Below, piece after piece: positions 34,793-43,378 of a DNA stretch of 64,000 bases (within the stretch, counting starts at the first letter, position 1; every line of letters starts with the position of its first letter). Under the pieces are notes generated by a model. That model was not told the origin of the DNA. It did no database searches and worked only from the letters and a program-made list of their open reading frames with translations. A program made the translations under genes and the position numbers. Source of the DNA: Candidatus Pelagibacterales bacterium. GTDB lineage: Bacteria > Pseudomonadota > Alphaproteobacteria > TMED109. Where the stretch lies: positions 1-64,000 of the forward strand of contig PAZF01000002.1 of NCBI GenBank assembly GCA_002715505.1, given 5' to 3'.

Positions 34793-35623
34793 ATGAAGCC
34801 ATTATCAGAAAAAATAATAAGACCAATCAATGAAGCAAATGTTGATAAAGGTCGAATAAACAGAAAAGTTATACAAAATATTTTTTTTATAGATATAGAT
34901 AGACCAAAAAAAATGAATGGTTTCACACCTTATATGTTCAAAGAAATGGCAAAAGCTTTTACAGAATTCGAAAATGAAGACAATGCCTTATGTGCAATAG
35001 TATATACAAGTGGAGATAATTTTTGTGCTGGAATGGATCTTAATAAGATGAAAAAATTACTTAAAAAAGGTGATCATAGCTATATTAAGAATAAAAATTT
35101 TATAGATCCTCTAGGATTAAATAAACCTGTAAGAAGCAAACCATTAATTGTTGCTGTAAAAGGTATTACTTTTACTTATGGCCTAGAACTAATGTTATCA
35201 GCTGATATTGCTTTAGCAGCAAAAAATACTACATTTGCAATGCTAGAAGTTAAAAGAGGATTACTTATGACCGGAGGAGCAACTTTAAGATTTGTAGAAA
35301 GGTCGGGCTGGAGTAATGCAATGAAATATTTATTAACAGGTATAAAATTTGATAGTCAAGAAGCCTATAGAATGAATCTTGTGCAAGAAGTAGTTGATGA
35401 AAATTATTTATTTACGAGAGCTGTAGAATTAGCTGGCCATATTTGTCAGTCCTCTCCATTGGCAATAAAAGAAGTAATAAAAAACTCTAGATTGGCCCAA
35501 ATAGATTCTATAAAAGCAATTGAAAAATTTAATAAAGTACAAAATAAACTTATTAAAAGTAAGGATTTTGCTGAAGGTTTGAAATCTTTTGAGCAGAAAC
35601 GAGATCCAAGTTTCAAAAATTAA
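34793..35623 (+). CDS. Enoyl-CoA hydratase/isomerase family protein
   Basis: 276 aa crotonase-fold protein. Oxyanion-hole segments are SGDNFCAGMDLNKM near residue 80 and KGITFTYGLELMLSADIAL near 125. The second catalytic Glu is plausible in AMLEVKRGL, followed by the family-typical GGATLRF. The N-terminal ~25 residues are an extra extension. It could hydrate enoyl-CoAs or do another crotonase reaction. No fatty-acid oxidation partner is next to it. Confidence 0.87.
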   Translation: MKPLSEKIIRPINEANVDKGRINRKVIQNIFFIDIDRPKKMNGFTPYMFKEMAKAFTEFENEDNALCAIVYTSGDNFCAGMDLNKMKKLLKKGDHSYIKNKNFIDPLGLNKPVRSKPLIVAVKGITFTYGLELMLSADIALAAKNTTFAMLEVKRGLLMTGGATLRFVERSGWSNAMKYLLTGIKFDSQEAYRMNLVQEVVDENYLFTRAVELAGHICQSSPLAIKEVIKNSRLAQIDSIKAIEKFNKVQNKLIKSKDFAEGLKSFEQKRDPSFKN

Positions 35624-35779
35624 AACTTAAGACATATATATTGTATAACGTATAAAATTAAAGATTAAGAAATTTTAAGAAAGTTATGGATAAACATATC
35701 TTAAATAACTATTTTATAGTTCACCTGGATATCTAGCTTAAACAAGTACAGTTAAGTATAATAAGTGGGAATTAAAGCC

Positions 35780-35813
35780 AGTTGCTAGGAAGCAAGGCTA
35801 CCTAGCACTAACT
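35780..35813. terminator. Hairpin between convergent enoyl-CoA hydratase and hsp20
   Basis: AGTTGCTAGG (35780-35789) pairs with CCTAGCA-CTAACT (35801-35813) with one bulge; an inner AGCAAGG/CCTAGC alternative is possible. It lies 11 bases after the hsp20 stop codon on the minus strand. T-runs are weak on both sides, so termination is plausible but not certain. Confidence 0.4.
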
Positions 35814-35823
35814 CCTTTTATAA

Positions 35824-36249
35824 TTACTTTATTGTTATGGTTCTTGGTTTCTTGCGTTCAGGAATAATCCTCTCTAAAGAAACAATCAATAAGCCATTTT
35901 TCAATTCAGCACCATTTACTTTGACATCATCTGCTATTGTAAAATGTCTTTCAAAAAACCTCTTTGCAATACCTCTGTGAAGAATTTCAACTTTATCATC
36001 ATCATCTTTTTTTACAGACTTAATTGTAAGTGTGTTTTCTTTTACTTCTACAATAATATCTTCCTTACTATATCCAGCTAAAGCTACTTGAATATCATAT
36101 TTCGTATCACTTTGTTTTATAATGTCATAAGGTGGATAATTGTTTTGTAGCCCTGAACTCTCGAACATGTCATTGAAATGATCAAAGATGTTATCATAAC
36201 CAATAGTATGAGGTCGGAGTTGATTAAAAATAGTTAATGCGTTTGTCAT
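35824..36249 (-). CDS. Small heat-shock protein Hsp20 (IbpA-like)
   Basis: 141 aa alpha-crystallin chaperone that holds unfolding proteins. The N-terminus contains HTIGYDNIFDHFNDMFES and YPPYDI typical of alphaproteobacterial IbpA/HspD proteins; the crystallin domain has VALAGYSKEDI and ends with ELKNGLLIVSLERIIPE, then a C-terminal K-P-R-T-I motif. Strong AGGAGG site. Upstream are a sigma32-like promoter and a leader that can fold. Confidence 0.93.
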   Translation of the reverse strand: MTNALTIFNQLRPHTIGYDNIFDHFNDMFESSGLQNNYPPYDIIKQSDTKYDIQVALAGYSKEDIIVEVKENTLTIKSVKKDDDDKVEILHRGIAKRFFERHFTIADDVKVNGAELKNGLLIVSLERIIPERKKPRTITIK

Positions 36250-36300
36250 TTAAACCTCCTTGTTTAGCAAAGTTATTAACAGGCCCATTGTGGCGCCTTA
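36250..36300 (-). promoter_or_regulatory. Possible ROSE-like RNA thermometer in hsp20 leader
   Basis: Leader order on the transcript: a GC-rich hairpin (36281-36298, AGGCGCCACAATGGGCCT), then TTTGCT (36266-36271), a five-base loop and AGGAGGT just before the ATG. A stable hairpin followed by a (U)UUGCU strand facing the ribosome site is the layout of ROSE elements of small heat-shock genes. Pairing here is my reading, not a computed fold. Confidence 0.45.
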
Positions 36301-36305
36301 GATAA

Positions 36306-36334
36306 TATATGGGTATTAAATTAGTAATTACAAG
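36306..36334 (-). promoter_or_regulatory. Sigma32 (RpoH)-like promoter of hsp20
   Basis: On the minus strand CTTGTAA (36328-36334), 14 bases, then CCCATATA (36306-36313). This is close to the heat-shock consensus CTTGAAA / CCCCATnT with the usual spacing. Confidence 0.65.
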
Positions 36335-36396
36335 ATTAAATACACTTTTTCTAGAAATCTAGATAAATTATACTCAACTTATTAATGGAGGATAAT

Positions 36397-36846
36397 ATGA
36401 AAAAAATAATATTAATATTCACAATCATATTTGTGTCATGTACAAGCGTAAATTCTAAAGAATATATTTTTGAAGCGTATGGTAAATCAAACCAAGATAC
36501 TATAAATATTTCTGATGACTTTAAGTTTTCTAGTTATACGTCTGAAGGCATGTGGGACGACAATAATGGAGACTATGGAAATGAGATATGTTCAGGTTAT
36601 GTTAAACAAATGAACAAAAAAGTAGAACTGGAAGTTTTTTGTGAAACTATAAATCAAAATAATGAAAAATTTTGGAACTCTAGAGTTAGAAAATCAGATA
36701 AAGGTGGAGGAGTAGGACAAATTACTATTTTAAATGGTACTGGAAAGTATAAATCTTTAATAGGTCTGTCTTGTCCTTATGGAATAAATTATAAAAATAA
36801 TTACGCATGGTTTAGAGCAAAATGTAAAATAGAAAATAAACGTTAA
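36397..36846 (+). CDS. Secreted paralog family member E (four-Cys type)
   Basis: 149 aa. I choose ATG 36397 rather than 36385 because GGAGG lies five bases before it. The leader contains FVSC, which could be a lipobox, or cleavage may follow VNS. Blocks: GMWDDNNGDYGNEIC, CETINQNNEKFW, NGTGKYKSLIGLSC and AKCKIEN. Closest to member F in blocks 3 and KFW. Function unknown; possibly a lipoprotein variant of the family. Confidence 0.72.
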   Translation: MKKIILIFTIIFVSCTSVNSKEYIFEAYGKSNQDTINISDDFKFSSYTSEGMWDDNNGDYGNEICSGYVKQMNKKVELEVFCETINQNNEKFWNSRVRKSDKGGGVGQITILNGTGKYKSLIGLSCPYGINYKNNYAWFRAKCKIENKR

Positions 36847-36948
36847 ATAATTTTTGATATTAAATTAACTATTATAATAAAACATCTATAATTCATTATA
36901 TAGAATCTATAAATAATGGAAATCTATTGTTTATTAAGCACGCTAAAT

Positions 36949-37635
36949 TTAAAAATTGATTAAACTACCATCATAGTTAAAAAATTTTCCAGTACTAGAA
37001 AATGTTAAGTTCTCAAAACTTTTAATTAATGATGAAGCACTTTCATTAGGAGAAAGTGGTGCATTGGGGCCTCCCATATCTGTTCTAACCCACCCGGGAT
37101 GGAAAGAAGATACAATTATTTTTTTTGACTTAAACTCTTCTGAGATAGACACCATAATATTATTAACAGCCGCTTTTGAAGCTCTATAAATTGTTGCATT
37201 TGAACCATTATGTTCTTGAACACCCATAATTGAAGAAATTAGAATTATTTTTGAATTTGTATAAAGATGCCTACTAAAATTCCTAATAGTTAAAATACAT
37301 CCTAAAACATTAACATCTAAAACTTTTAACATATTTTTATGACTATGATCTTCATCAAAAAATGTTCCATAGCCATTATTTATACCGGCATTACATATCA
37401 AGTAATCAAGAGGATATTCTATCTTATTAGATACATTAAGAATTGATTTTTCATCAATTACGTTCATCTCAAAAAAATTAACATTTTTGGATTTAATTTG
37501 TAAAAGTTCTTTAGATTTTTTTTTATTTCTGAAAGTACCAATAACAGAAAAGTTTTTAGAAATACTTTCTTTGACTAATTCAAGCCCTATTCCTCTATTT
37601 GCTCCTGTAATTAATATAGTCTTAAATTTTGACAT
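36949..37635 (-). CDS. Short-chain dehydrogenase/reductase
   Basis: 228 aa classical SDR: cofactor motif ITGANRGIGLEL at residues 7-18, NAG in LICNAGINNGYG, catalytic Ser in ISSIMGVQ and YRASK as the Tyr-x-x-x-Lys pair. PGWVRTDMGG follows. It resembles the C-factor/sniffer-like SDRs; substrate unknown. Confidence 0.9.
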   Translation of the reverse strand: MSKFKTILITGANRGIGLELVKESISKNFSVIGTFRNKKKSKELLQIKSKNVNFFEMNVIDEKSILNVSNKIEYPLDYLICNAGINNGYGTFFDEDHSHKNMLKVLDVNVLGCILTIRNFSRHLYTNSKIILISSIMGVQEHNGSNATIYRASKAAVNNIMVSISEEFKSKKIIVSSFHPGWVRTDMGGPNAPLSPNESASSLIKSFENLTFSSTGKFFNYDGSLINF

Positions 37636-38138
37636 TATTTAATATAAAATAATTAAAAGAAAATTAGAACTAATCTTTAAAAATTATTTAATAAATAAAG
37701 TAAATTAAAAAAAACTACAATTTTATTTCGTATACTGCTTATATTACTCTTTTGTAGTATATTTTATGACGCCTTGCTACCACACAATATGATGTTGAGG
37801 AGCTCATTAGCAATTTGTTAATCTCACCTGTTATTAATATTCTTTACATTATTAATATCGGAAAGGATTAAACCAAAATCATAAAAATAACTATGCATAA
37901 AACAGGTTCAATTTTTCATAATGCTTCCGTTAAATATTTTTATTAAGCTAAAGCTTGAAGTTTTACTTAAAGAGTTATTACCTGATCTGGAGGATTTGAA
38001 CCAAGAGCAGTATAAAGTTGAGGAAAGCAACCAGCTTTAACACCGTCTACTAACCCCTTTGCTGTGACTTCTCCAGACTAATTATATAAATAAATTATAA
38101 AATGTAGTTAAATATCATTATATTGCTATTATGTTGTT
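37636..38138. other. 503-base gene-poor spacer
   Basis: No complete gene is seen. It holds a short coding-like remnant on the minus strand (37967-38077) and an AT-rich upstream region for the next gene. A second short minus-strand frame (about 37740-37835) has no recognisable feature. Confidence 0.5.
37967..38077 (-). pseudogene. Coding remnant, ~36 codons
   Basis: An open minus-strand frame reads SGEVTAKGLVDGVKAGCF, then PQLYTALGSNPPDQVITL and stop. The Gly/Pro-rich, less Lys/Asn-biased composition looks like real protein rather than chance, but there is no start codon and a stop lies just upstream. Probably the surviving end of a lost gene; I cannot name the family. Confidence 0.4.
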
Positions 38139-38927
38139 ATGTTATCTACTAAACAGCTAATTTTAAACTTAGATTTTGAATATAAAGAAATTACTATAAG
38201 TAAAAATACTGAGTTTAATTTTAAAGATAGAAATAAAGCTTACATTCTATTATCTGGTAAAATAATTTCTTATGGAGAAAGAGATTATACTCAATTGTTA
38301 AAAAAAAATGATCCAATCGGCTTTGCAGAGTCTATTTTAGCTAAGGAAAAAGTATTAAAATACAAAAGATTAACTGATATTATTCTTTTAGAGTTTAGTG
38401 CTAAAAAAATTAGACAAGCCGTAAATGAGTCAAATATTGCTGTGAAAGCACTTATAAAATATAGTTTAGCGAGAATTTTTAAATCTACAAATGTACCTCG
38501 TAAAAGCCATTACTTATTTGAAGACGAATTTGTTCATAAGAATTGGAAATTATTAGACACAAAAACTTATAATGAAGAAGCAATAATATTTGCTCACGGT
38601 AATTCTGCAAAAAATATGTATTTTATAGAAAAAGGAAAAGTTAAATTGATTAGTAAAGAAAATAAATTAATTAAAGTTCTAAATGCAGGAGAAAGTTTCG
38701 GAGAAATTGCCTTATTAAGAGGAAGAAAGAGATATAACTCAGCAATTTCAATAGGACATACTACACTTAAAATTATTAAAGGCATAATGATTTCTAAACT
38801 AGTAATTAACGAAAACCCCTTAGTACAATTAGCTTTGATATCATTGGCTAAAAAACTAGAAATAATCAATGGAATACGAAGCATTGATCACCACAATAAA
38901 TTAAAACAAGAGGGATTAATTATCTAA
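38139..38927 (+). CDS. Tandem cyclic-nucleotide-binding-domain protein
   Basis: 262 aa. The second half is a clear CNB domain: IIFAHGNSAKNMYFIEKGKVKL and the phosphate-binding cassette GESFGEIALLRGRKRYNSAI with the key Glu and Arg. The first half resembles a weaker CNB domain (ILLSGKIISYGE, NDPIGFAES). No helix-turn-helix follows, so it is not a Crp-type regulator; it may sense cAMP and act through protein contacts. The adenylate cyclase at 44948 is 6 kb away. Confidence 0.8.
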   Translation: MLSTKQLILNLDFEYKEITISKNTEFNFKDRNKAYILLSGKIISYGERDYTQLLKKNDPIGFAESILAKEKVLKYKRLTDIILLEFSAKKIRQAVNESNIAVKALIKYSLARIFKSTNVPRKSHYLFEDEFVHKNWKLLDTKTYNEEAIIFAHGNSAKNMYFIEKGKVKLISKENKLIKVLNAGESFGEIALLRGRKRYNSAISIGHTTLKIIKGIMISKLVINENPLVQLALISLAKKLEIINGIRSIDHHNKLKQEGLII

Positions 38928-39041
38928 TTTAAATTCTTAGTTTAGTTTTGCTAAAATTATTTGAAATATTCACGCGTTATCTTGACTTAATAAACTCAAT
39001 GGTTTAACAATATTCAATAGATTTTAAAATAAGGAGAAAAC

Positions 39042-39542
39042 ATGAAAGCATTAATTTATATTATTTTCATAATATTTAATTTCAATGTAGTAGCAAAAGA
39101 ATGTACTTTTACTAGAACTAATTCAGCAGGAGAGTCTAAATATACAGAGCAATATTCAATAAAAACTAATATACCTGGACATAGTTTAAGAATTTTTACA
39201 GTTGAGGTAACTCCAAAGAAACCTACTAAAAATTGTGAAGGATTAACTATTACTAAATCTAAATTTTGGGGAATGAGTAATTATCAATATAAAAATGGTA
39301 ATGTTTCTGGTAACTGGGAAACTACATATAATGATGGAAGTACAATGTTCGGTACTTTTACAGCTAATTCACAAAGTTCTAAAGATATTAATAAAAACTC
39401 AATTAGTATAGGGAGCAATCAAATTACGGGCGGTACTAAAACATATAAAAACGTCCAAGGATATGGCATAACAAAGACAGAATTTAATCCGGAAAAAAAA
39501 TATATTTCTGGTGAGAGTACAATTTACTATTCTTTAAATTAA
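39042..39542 (+). CDS. Secreted protein, 166 aa, distantly like the paralog family
   Basis: Signal peptide of ~19 residues (ending VVA). The mature part has two Cys near its start (KECTF and KNCEG) and an end GGTKTYKNVQGYGITKTEF that resembles the G-T-G-x-Y-x-x-L-x-G block of the paralogs and of bacterial beta-barrel proteins of the GGTGKYxGxxG type. The middle (GNWETTYNDGSTMFGTF) also fits such a barrel. Good site AAGGAG before the ATG. Function unknown. Confidence 0.7.
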   Translation: MKALIYIIFIIFNFNVVAKECTFTRTNSAGESKYTEQYSIKTNIPGHSLRIFTVEVTPKKPTKNCEGLTITKSKFWGMSNYQYKNGNVSGNWETTYNDGSTMFGTFTANSQSSKDINKNSISIGSNQITGGTKTYKNVQGYGITKTEFNPEKKYISGESTIYYSLN

Positions 39543-39553
39543 AAAATTTTTAA

Positions 39554-39608
39554 ATGATTATAAAACTAGGTAGATCAAATTTAAATTTCTATTTAGTTTT
39601 TTAATCAT
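39554..39608 (+). terminator. Long hairpin terminator after the 39042 gene
   Basis: ATGATTA-t-AAAACTA (39554-39568) pairs with TAGTTTT-t-TAATCAT (39594-39608): 14 pairs with one T-T mismatch and a 25-base loop. The 3' arm supplies a T-run. It could act on both strands. Confidence 0.6.
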
Positions 39609-39788
39609 TATTCTTTTTTTATAGCAATATAAAATTATTATTGATAATTAAATACAAGTATTGCTATAGAGTATTTAATTAAATAAAGACATAAACACGG
39701 TTTATAAGAACTTTATTAAATGACTATATATTATATCTAATGATTACATTAATAAAATCTTCTATATCGTTGTTTTTACTATTAATAT

Positions 39789-40100
39789 TTAATCGCAACC
39801 AATTTTATTAAGATGATAACTTAAATATTTTAATAAATTTAATCCTTTTTTTGATTGCTTGTCTTTTCTTACAGTAAAACCTAAATTATTCTTTTTATAA
39901 TTTTTAGTAAACTCATTTTGGTATAATTTTTCTAACTCGTTACAATTATTATCAATAATTATATTCTTAATATTAGATTCTGATATATCAGGATACAAAG
40001 ACCAAATTACATTAGGTTCTGATTTTTCAATATAATAAACTATAGAAAAAATTGTTATAAAAGTTATAAAATAATATTTAATTAACCAATGTATTTTCAT
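39789..40100 (-). CDS. Small membrane-anchored hypothetical protein, 103 aa
   Basis: One hydrophobic segment near the N-terminus (about residues 7-23) followed by a ~78-residue polar domain with two Cys (NNCNEL and the last-but-one residue). It may be an uncleaved anchor or a signal peptide. No family recognised. Confidence 0.5.
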   Translation of the reverse strand: MKIHWLIKYYFITFITIFSIVYYIEKSEPNVIWSLYPDISESNIKNIIIDNNCNELEKLYQNEFTKNYKKNNLGFTVRKDKQSKKGLNLLKYLSYHLNKIGCD

Positions 40101-40414
40101 ATTATTAATATAATATTTTTAAAGAAAAATTCTAGGCATTTTGATTAAAAGCTTTTTTTTGTTCAAGAAAACTAGTCTTCCATTATTAACATAAAAATAC
40201 TTTATTAATTCCTTAAAATGGTCAAGTATTTAATCTAATAGGAAAATTTAAATCTAAAGATCTATAAGTGAAAGAGTATTTAAAAAGAATCATTTAGCTA
40301 TTATAGTAATAATTTTATTGTTATACATAATTTTAAAAAATTTTGGGCATAGTTTGTATGTTAGATAATTGCTTTACATATAAAAATGCAAGGAATAATT
40401 GATACTAAATATAC
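40101..40414. other. 314-base spacer, nothing recognised
   Basis: AT-rich, with only a short hydrophobic frame near 40270-40370 that lacks a start codon. I see no repeat copy, hairpin or RNA gene in it. Confidence 0.4.
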
Positions 40415-40933
40415 TTAAAAGTGTCCTTTTACACCAAGAATTTTCTTTGACTTACTAATTACATAAGCAGATTTTTTATTTTTGCCGAATATTTTTATAT
40501 TAAGTTTTTTACTATTTTCAAATTTATTAAAATATTTAATATAAATTATTTTAAGCTCTGAAATTTTTTTACACTCAAAAGTGTAATTACTTATAAACTC
40601 TGAGTGTTTTCCCTCATTTACAACATTAGCATTACTTTTAACTTCCTCACATTCAGCTGATCCAGATGGCATAATCATATTCTTATAATCTGATAAAATA
40701 CTTAAAGCATTTTCTACCTTATCAATATCATTTTTTTCCTTAGCTTCATATTCAAAGCCTACTATATCAAAGCCTGGAATTTCAAATTCGAACAATAAGG
40801 TGTTACCTTCTTGAGATATGTTAAGGACTCCTACGCCATGTTCATGAGCTTTTAAAGATTTTTTCTTGTTGCTATGTGAATACAACAAAGGCAATGAAAT
40901 AAAATATATTAATATTGTGAGTCTAATAAACAT
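40415..40933 (-). CDS. DUF2796 family protein, probable metal-related periplasmic protein
   Basis: About 172 aa from ATG 40933, chosen because it starts the signal peptide (IRLTILIYFISLPLLY); the longer frame from a TTG is unlikely. The mature N-terminus AHEHGVGVLNIS and the following EFEIPGFDIVGFEY are hallmarks of DUF2796, often next to zinc-uptake genes and thought to bind metal through the His-rich start. An 8-bp inverted repeat lies just upstream and may be an operator. Confidence 0.78.
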   Translation of the reverse strand: MFIRLTILIYFISLPLLYSHSNKKKSLKAHEHGVGVLNISQEGNTLLFEFEIPGFDIVGFEYEAKEKNDIDKVENALSILSDYKNMIMPSGSAECEEVKSNANVVNEGKHSEFISNYTFECKKISELKIIYIKYFNKFENSKKLNIKIFGKNKKSAYVISKSKKILGVKGHF

Positions 40934-40950
40934 TTTATATTTATTAATAT

Positions 40951-40970
40951 ACAATAATGCTTATTATTGT
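40951..40970 (-). promoter_or_regulatory. Palindrome upstream of the DUF2796 gene, possible operator
   Basis: ACAATAAT-GCTT-ATTATTGT is an 8+8 perfect inverted repeat, 18-37 bases before the start codon. A TTGCAA motif follows just upstream. Given the DUF2796 context a metal-responsive repressor of the Fur/Zur family is possible, but the bases do not match a consensus I know. Confidence 0.4.
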
Positions 40971-41128
40971 CAACTTGCAATAATGTTGCATAAATTATAT
41001 TTATTTTTTACATTTTAGCATGCTTAAATTAGCTTTATTTATTATATAAAAGTCATTAGAGTTTATCGTAAATAACATAATATACTTTTATTTTTTGACA
41101 AACAAACATATTAAGTTAAATTTTTATA

Positions 41129-41338
41129 ATGAGTGATATTTTAAATAAAAAATTTAAGAATATAATAGAAGTTAAAACAACCTACATAGCCACTGAAGCT
41201 GGTCATCCTAGAGTATATTACAAAATCAATCCAGATATTGGATACATAGTTTGCAACTACAGCAATACTTGTTTTAAACTAAGTAAAGACGCAGATTTAA
41301 ATACTAAGGAGCTTTATATTTATAAAGGTGAAATTTGA
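41129..41338 (+). CDS. Zinc-finger (CHCC/NDUFS6-like) protein lacking one Cys
   Basis: 69 aa. GHPRVYYKIN and YIVCNYSNTCFKL match the zf-CHCC family, whose ligands are Cys, His, Cys, Cys. Here the first Cys (normally V-A-C-D-G-G) is replaced: IATEAGHP. Three ligands remain, so zinc binding may be lost or changed. Mitochondrial relatives are complex I subunits; bacterial ones are of unclear role. The TGA stop overlaps the next start (TTGA). Confidence 0.8.
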   Translation: MSDILNKKFKNIIEVKTTYIATEAGHPRVYYKINPDIGYIVCNYSNTCFKLSKDADLNTKELYIYKGEI

Positions 41339-41823
41339 CCAATTTATCTACAGATGAGATTAATAAAAAAATTTTTGATATTCAAGAAAAATGGTCTGAT
41401 GCCATAGTGCAAATAGGAAAAGCGTTTTTAAATAAAGAAGATTATGTGAATTTAACTAACAAATTCCTAGATAATCTATATTGTTTTAAGCAAGGAAAAG
41501 TCTTATTTAAGCCTACCAAAGCTAGCAACCTACAATTTAGAAAAAGTAAAAATGAATTTATATCCTATTTTATAGGTCATAATAAAATATCAGCTGAGGA
41601 TAAAGGATTTGCTTTAGAACCATGGAAAAGAATATTTTTTGAAAATTTTGACTTTATTATTTTGGATAATGTATTACTCTCAATGGGAAATTATTTCTTC
41701 TTTGATTATCAAGATAAACAATTAAAAGTAGAATATACTTTTGGTTATAAGCTAGATATAAATAATAATTTTAAAATTATTCATCACCACTCTTCCCTGC
41801 CCTATAAAAATCAGTCCTCTTAA
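41335..41823 (+). CDS. NTF2/SnoaL-like (CaMKII-association-domain type) protein
   Basis: 162 aa; starts at a TTG overlapping the upstream stop. The pattern KVLFKPTKA, SYFIGHN, EDKGFALEPWKRIFFENFDF, AMGNYFF-like SMGNYFFFDY, VEYTFGY and HHHSSLPY belongs to a small cone-fold family common in marine bacteria, often mis-annotated as phosphoribosyl-AMP cyclohydrolase. Likely a ligand-binding or enzyme-like pocket protein; function unknown. Its last 47 bases overlap the exporter gene on the other strand. Confidence 0.75.
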   Translation: MTNLSTDEINKKIFDIQEKWSDAIVQIGKAFLNKEDYVNLTNKFLDNLYCFKQGKVLFKPTKASNLQFRKSKNEFISYFIGHNKISAEDKGFALEPWKRIFFENFDFIILDNVLLSMGNYFFFDYQDKQLKVEYTFGYKLDINNNFKIIHHHSSLPYKNQSS

Positions 41824-43282
41824 ATAAAACTAATAAAAGGATAACTGGTATAATTGCTGTCCAAAAACTCATAAAGGATATTTTATTAAAAGCCATTATA
41901 AAACTTTCTCTATCACTCAAAAGTAAGAGTTTATTTGAAAATTGATTATTCATATTTTCTTTTGCTATTTCTTTTAAGAAATAGGTTTCATTAGTATAAT
42001 TTTCTGTAATTTTTGAAAAAAAGTCTTTTTGAAATTTTATAAAATAGTTGCTGGAAACTGCAATTGATACTGCTGCAGTCAGTCTCATGATTAAGTTGTA
42101 CATCGCTGAAGCATTATTAATCATTTTAGTATTAAGCGATGAAAAACAAATAAATTGACTTCCCATAAATAAAAACTGCGCTCCTATACCTTTTAGTAGT
42201 TGTGAAGGAAATAAATCAAGAAAAATAAAATCTGCCGTTATAAAGGATTGCATGTAAGCAGCAACGCCCGTTATAAAACTTCCTAGCACTATAATTATTT
42301 TTTCACCATAAAACTTTAAAATATGTCCTGCAAATGGGCCTGCTATCATCATACCTATACCCATAGTAGAAACTATTAAACCTATATCAATAGGATCAAT
42401 ATGATGCATTTTGGTAAGAATTAGAGGAATTAAAAAAATTGGAATATAAATATTTATTGCAAATACGCAGCATATTATAGATCCAATGAAAAATTTTTGA
42501 TTAGAAAAAATTTTTATATCTATGACTGGACTTTTAGTAAAAAGCTCTCTTCTTATAAAAAGAAACATAGAAATAACAAAAATAACAAAACACATAAAAA
42601 TAAAATCAGAAAAAAACCAGTCTCTCCTTTCACCTTCTTCTAAAAAAATTAATAGTGCAATAAGACTTATTGCTAAATAGATAATTCCTTGATAATCAAT
42701 TTTTTTCATTAAAGACTTGTCTCTATTTTTTAAATCTATAAACAAATAACCCAGAATAAATACTAAAATTCCTAAAGGAATATTATATAAAAACATCCAA
42801 CGCCAATTTAAGTATTCTGTTAGCATCCCTCCCAAAACTGGTCCTAAAGCTATTGATGATACTCCAATAGTTGCTGCAATTGACAATATTATTGGGACCT
42901 CTTTAGGGTTAAAAAGAATATAAGTATTAGAAACCATAATTGGTATCATTGCTCCACCAAAAAAGCCTTGTAATCCTCGAAAAACAGTCATTGAAATAAA
43001 AGATTCGGATACTGCACATCCAATACTAGAAAATATGAAGCCCGATAAACTTATAAGAAATAATACCCTAGTTGATAATAACCTTGCTAACCATCCTGTA
43101 AAAGGAATTACAATTACCTCTGCAATTAACGAAGCAGACATAACATAAGAAATTTGTTCAATGCTGGCATTTAATTCACCTTGCAAGTATTTTAAGGATG
43201 ACCCAACTATTTGAACACTTAGCATATTCATAACAAAGCCACTAAGTAATATAAAAAAAATAAATAAGTTTTTTTTATTCAT
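41777..43282 (-). CDS. MFS exporter, EmrB/QacA (DHA2) family
   Basis: 501 aa with about 14 membrane segments. Family motifs: GWLARLLSTRVLF (motif A), FRGLQGFFGGAMIPI (motif B), LGPVLGGMLTEYLNWRWMF (motif C region). Proton-driven export of drugs or metabolites is the usual role. No EmrA-type adaptor or regulator is adjacent. The C-terminal coding end overlaps the 41335 gene by 47 bases. Confidence 0.9.
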   Translation of the reverse strand: MNKKNLFIFFILLSGFVMNMLSVQIVGSSLKYLQGELNASIEQISYVMSASLIAEVIVIPFTGWLARLLSTRVLFLISLSGFIFSSIGCAVSESFISMTVFRGLQGFFGGAMIPIMVSNTYILFNPKEVPIILSIAATIGVSSIALGPVLGGMLTEYLNWRWMFLYNIPLGILVFILGYLFIDLKNRDKSLMKKIDYQGIIYLAISLIALLIFLEEGERRDWFFSDFIFMCFVIFVISMFLFIRRELFTKSPVIDIKIFSNQKFFIGSIICCVFAINIYIPIFLIPLILTKMHHIDPIDIGLIVSTMGIGMMIAGPFAGHILKFYGEKIIIVLGSFITGVAAYMQSFITADFIFLDLFPSQLLKGIGAQFLFMGSQFICFSSLNTKMINNASAMYNLIMRLTAAVSIAVSSNYFIKFQKDFFSKITENYTNETYFLKEIAKENMNNQFSNKLLLLSDRESFIMAFNKISFMSFWTAIIPVILLLVLFKRTDFYRAGKSGDE

Positions 43283-43378
43283 TACTATATTTTATTATTT
43301 TATTTTTATTATTGGCATCCATACACTAATAATATTTTTGATATAATTTATAAACTTTTTATCCGAAAAAAATATTGG

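Noticed and set aside
37740-37835. Short minus-strand frame in the spacer after the SDR gene
   Set aside because: No start-site support, no motif and a length expected by chance.
40270-40372. Hydrophobic plus-strand frame
   Set aside because: It has no start codon and an upstream stop close by.
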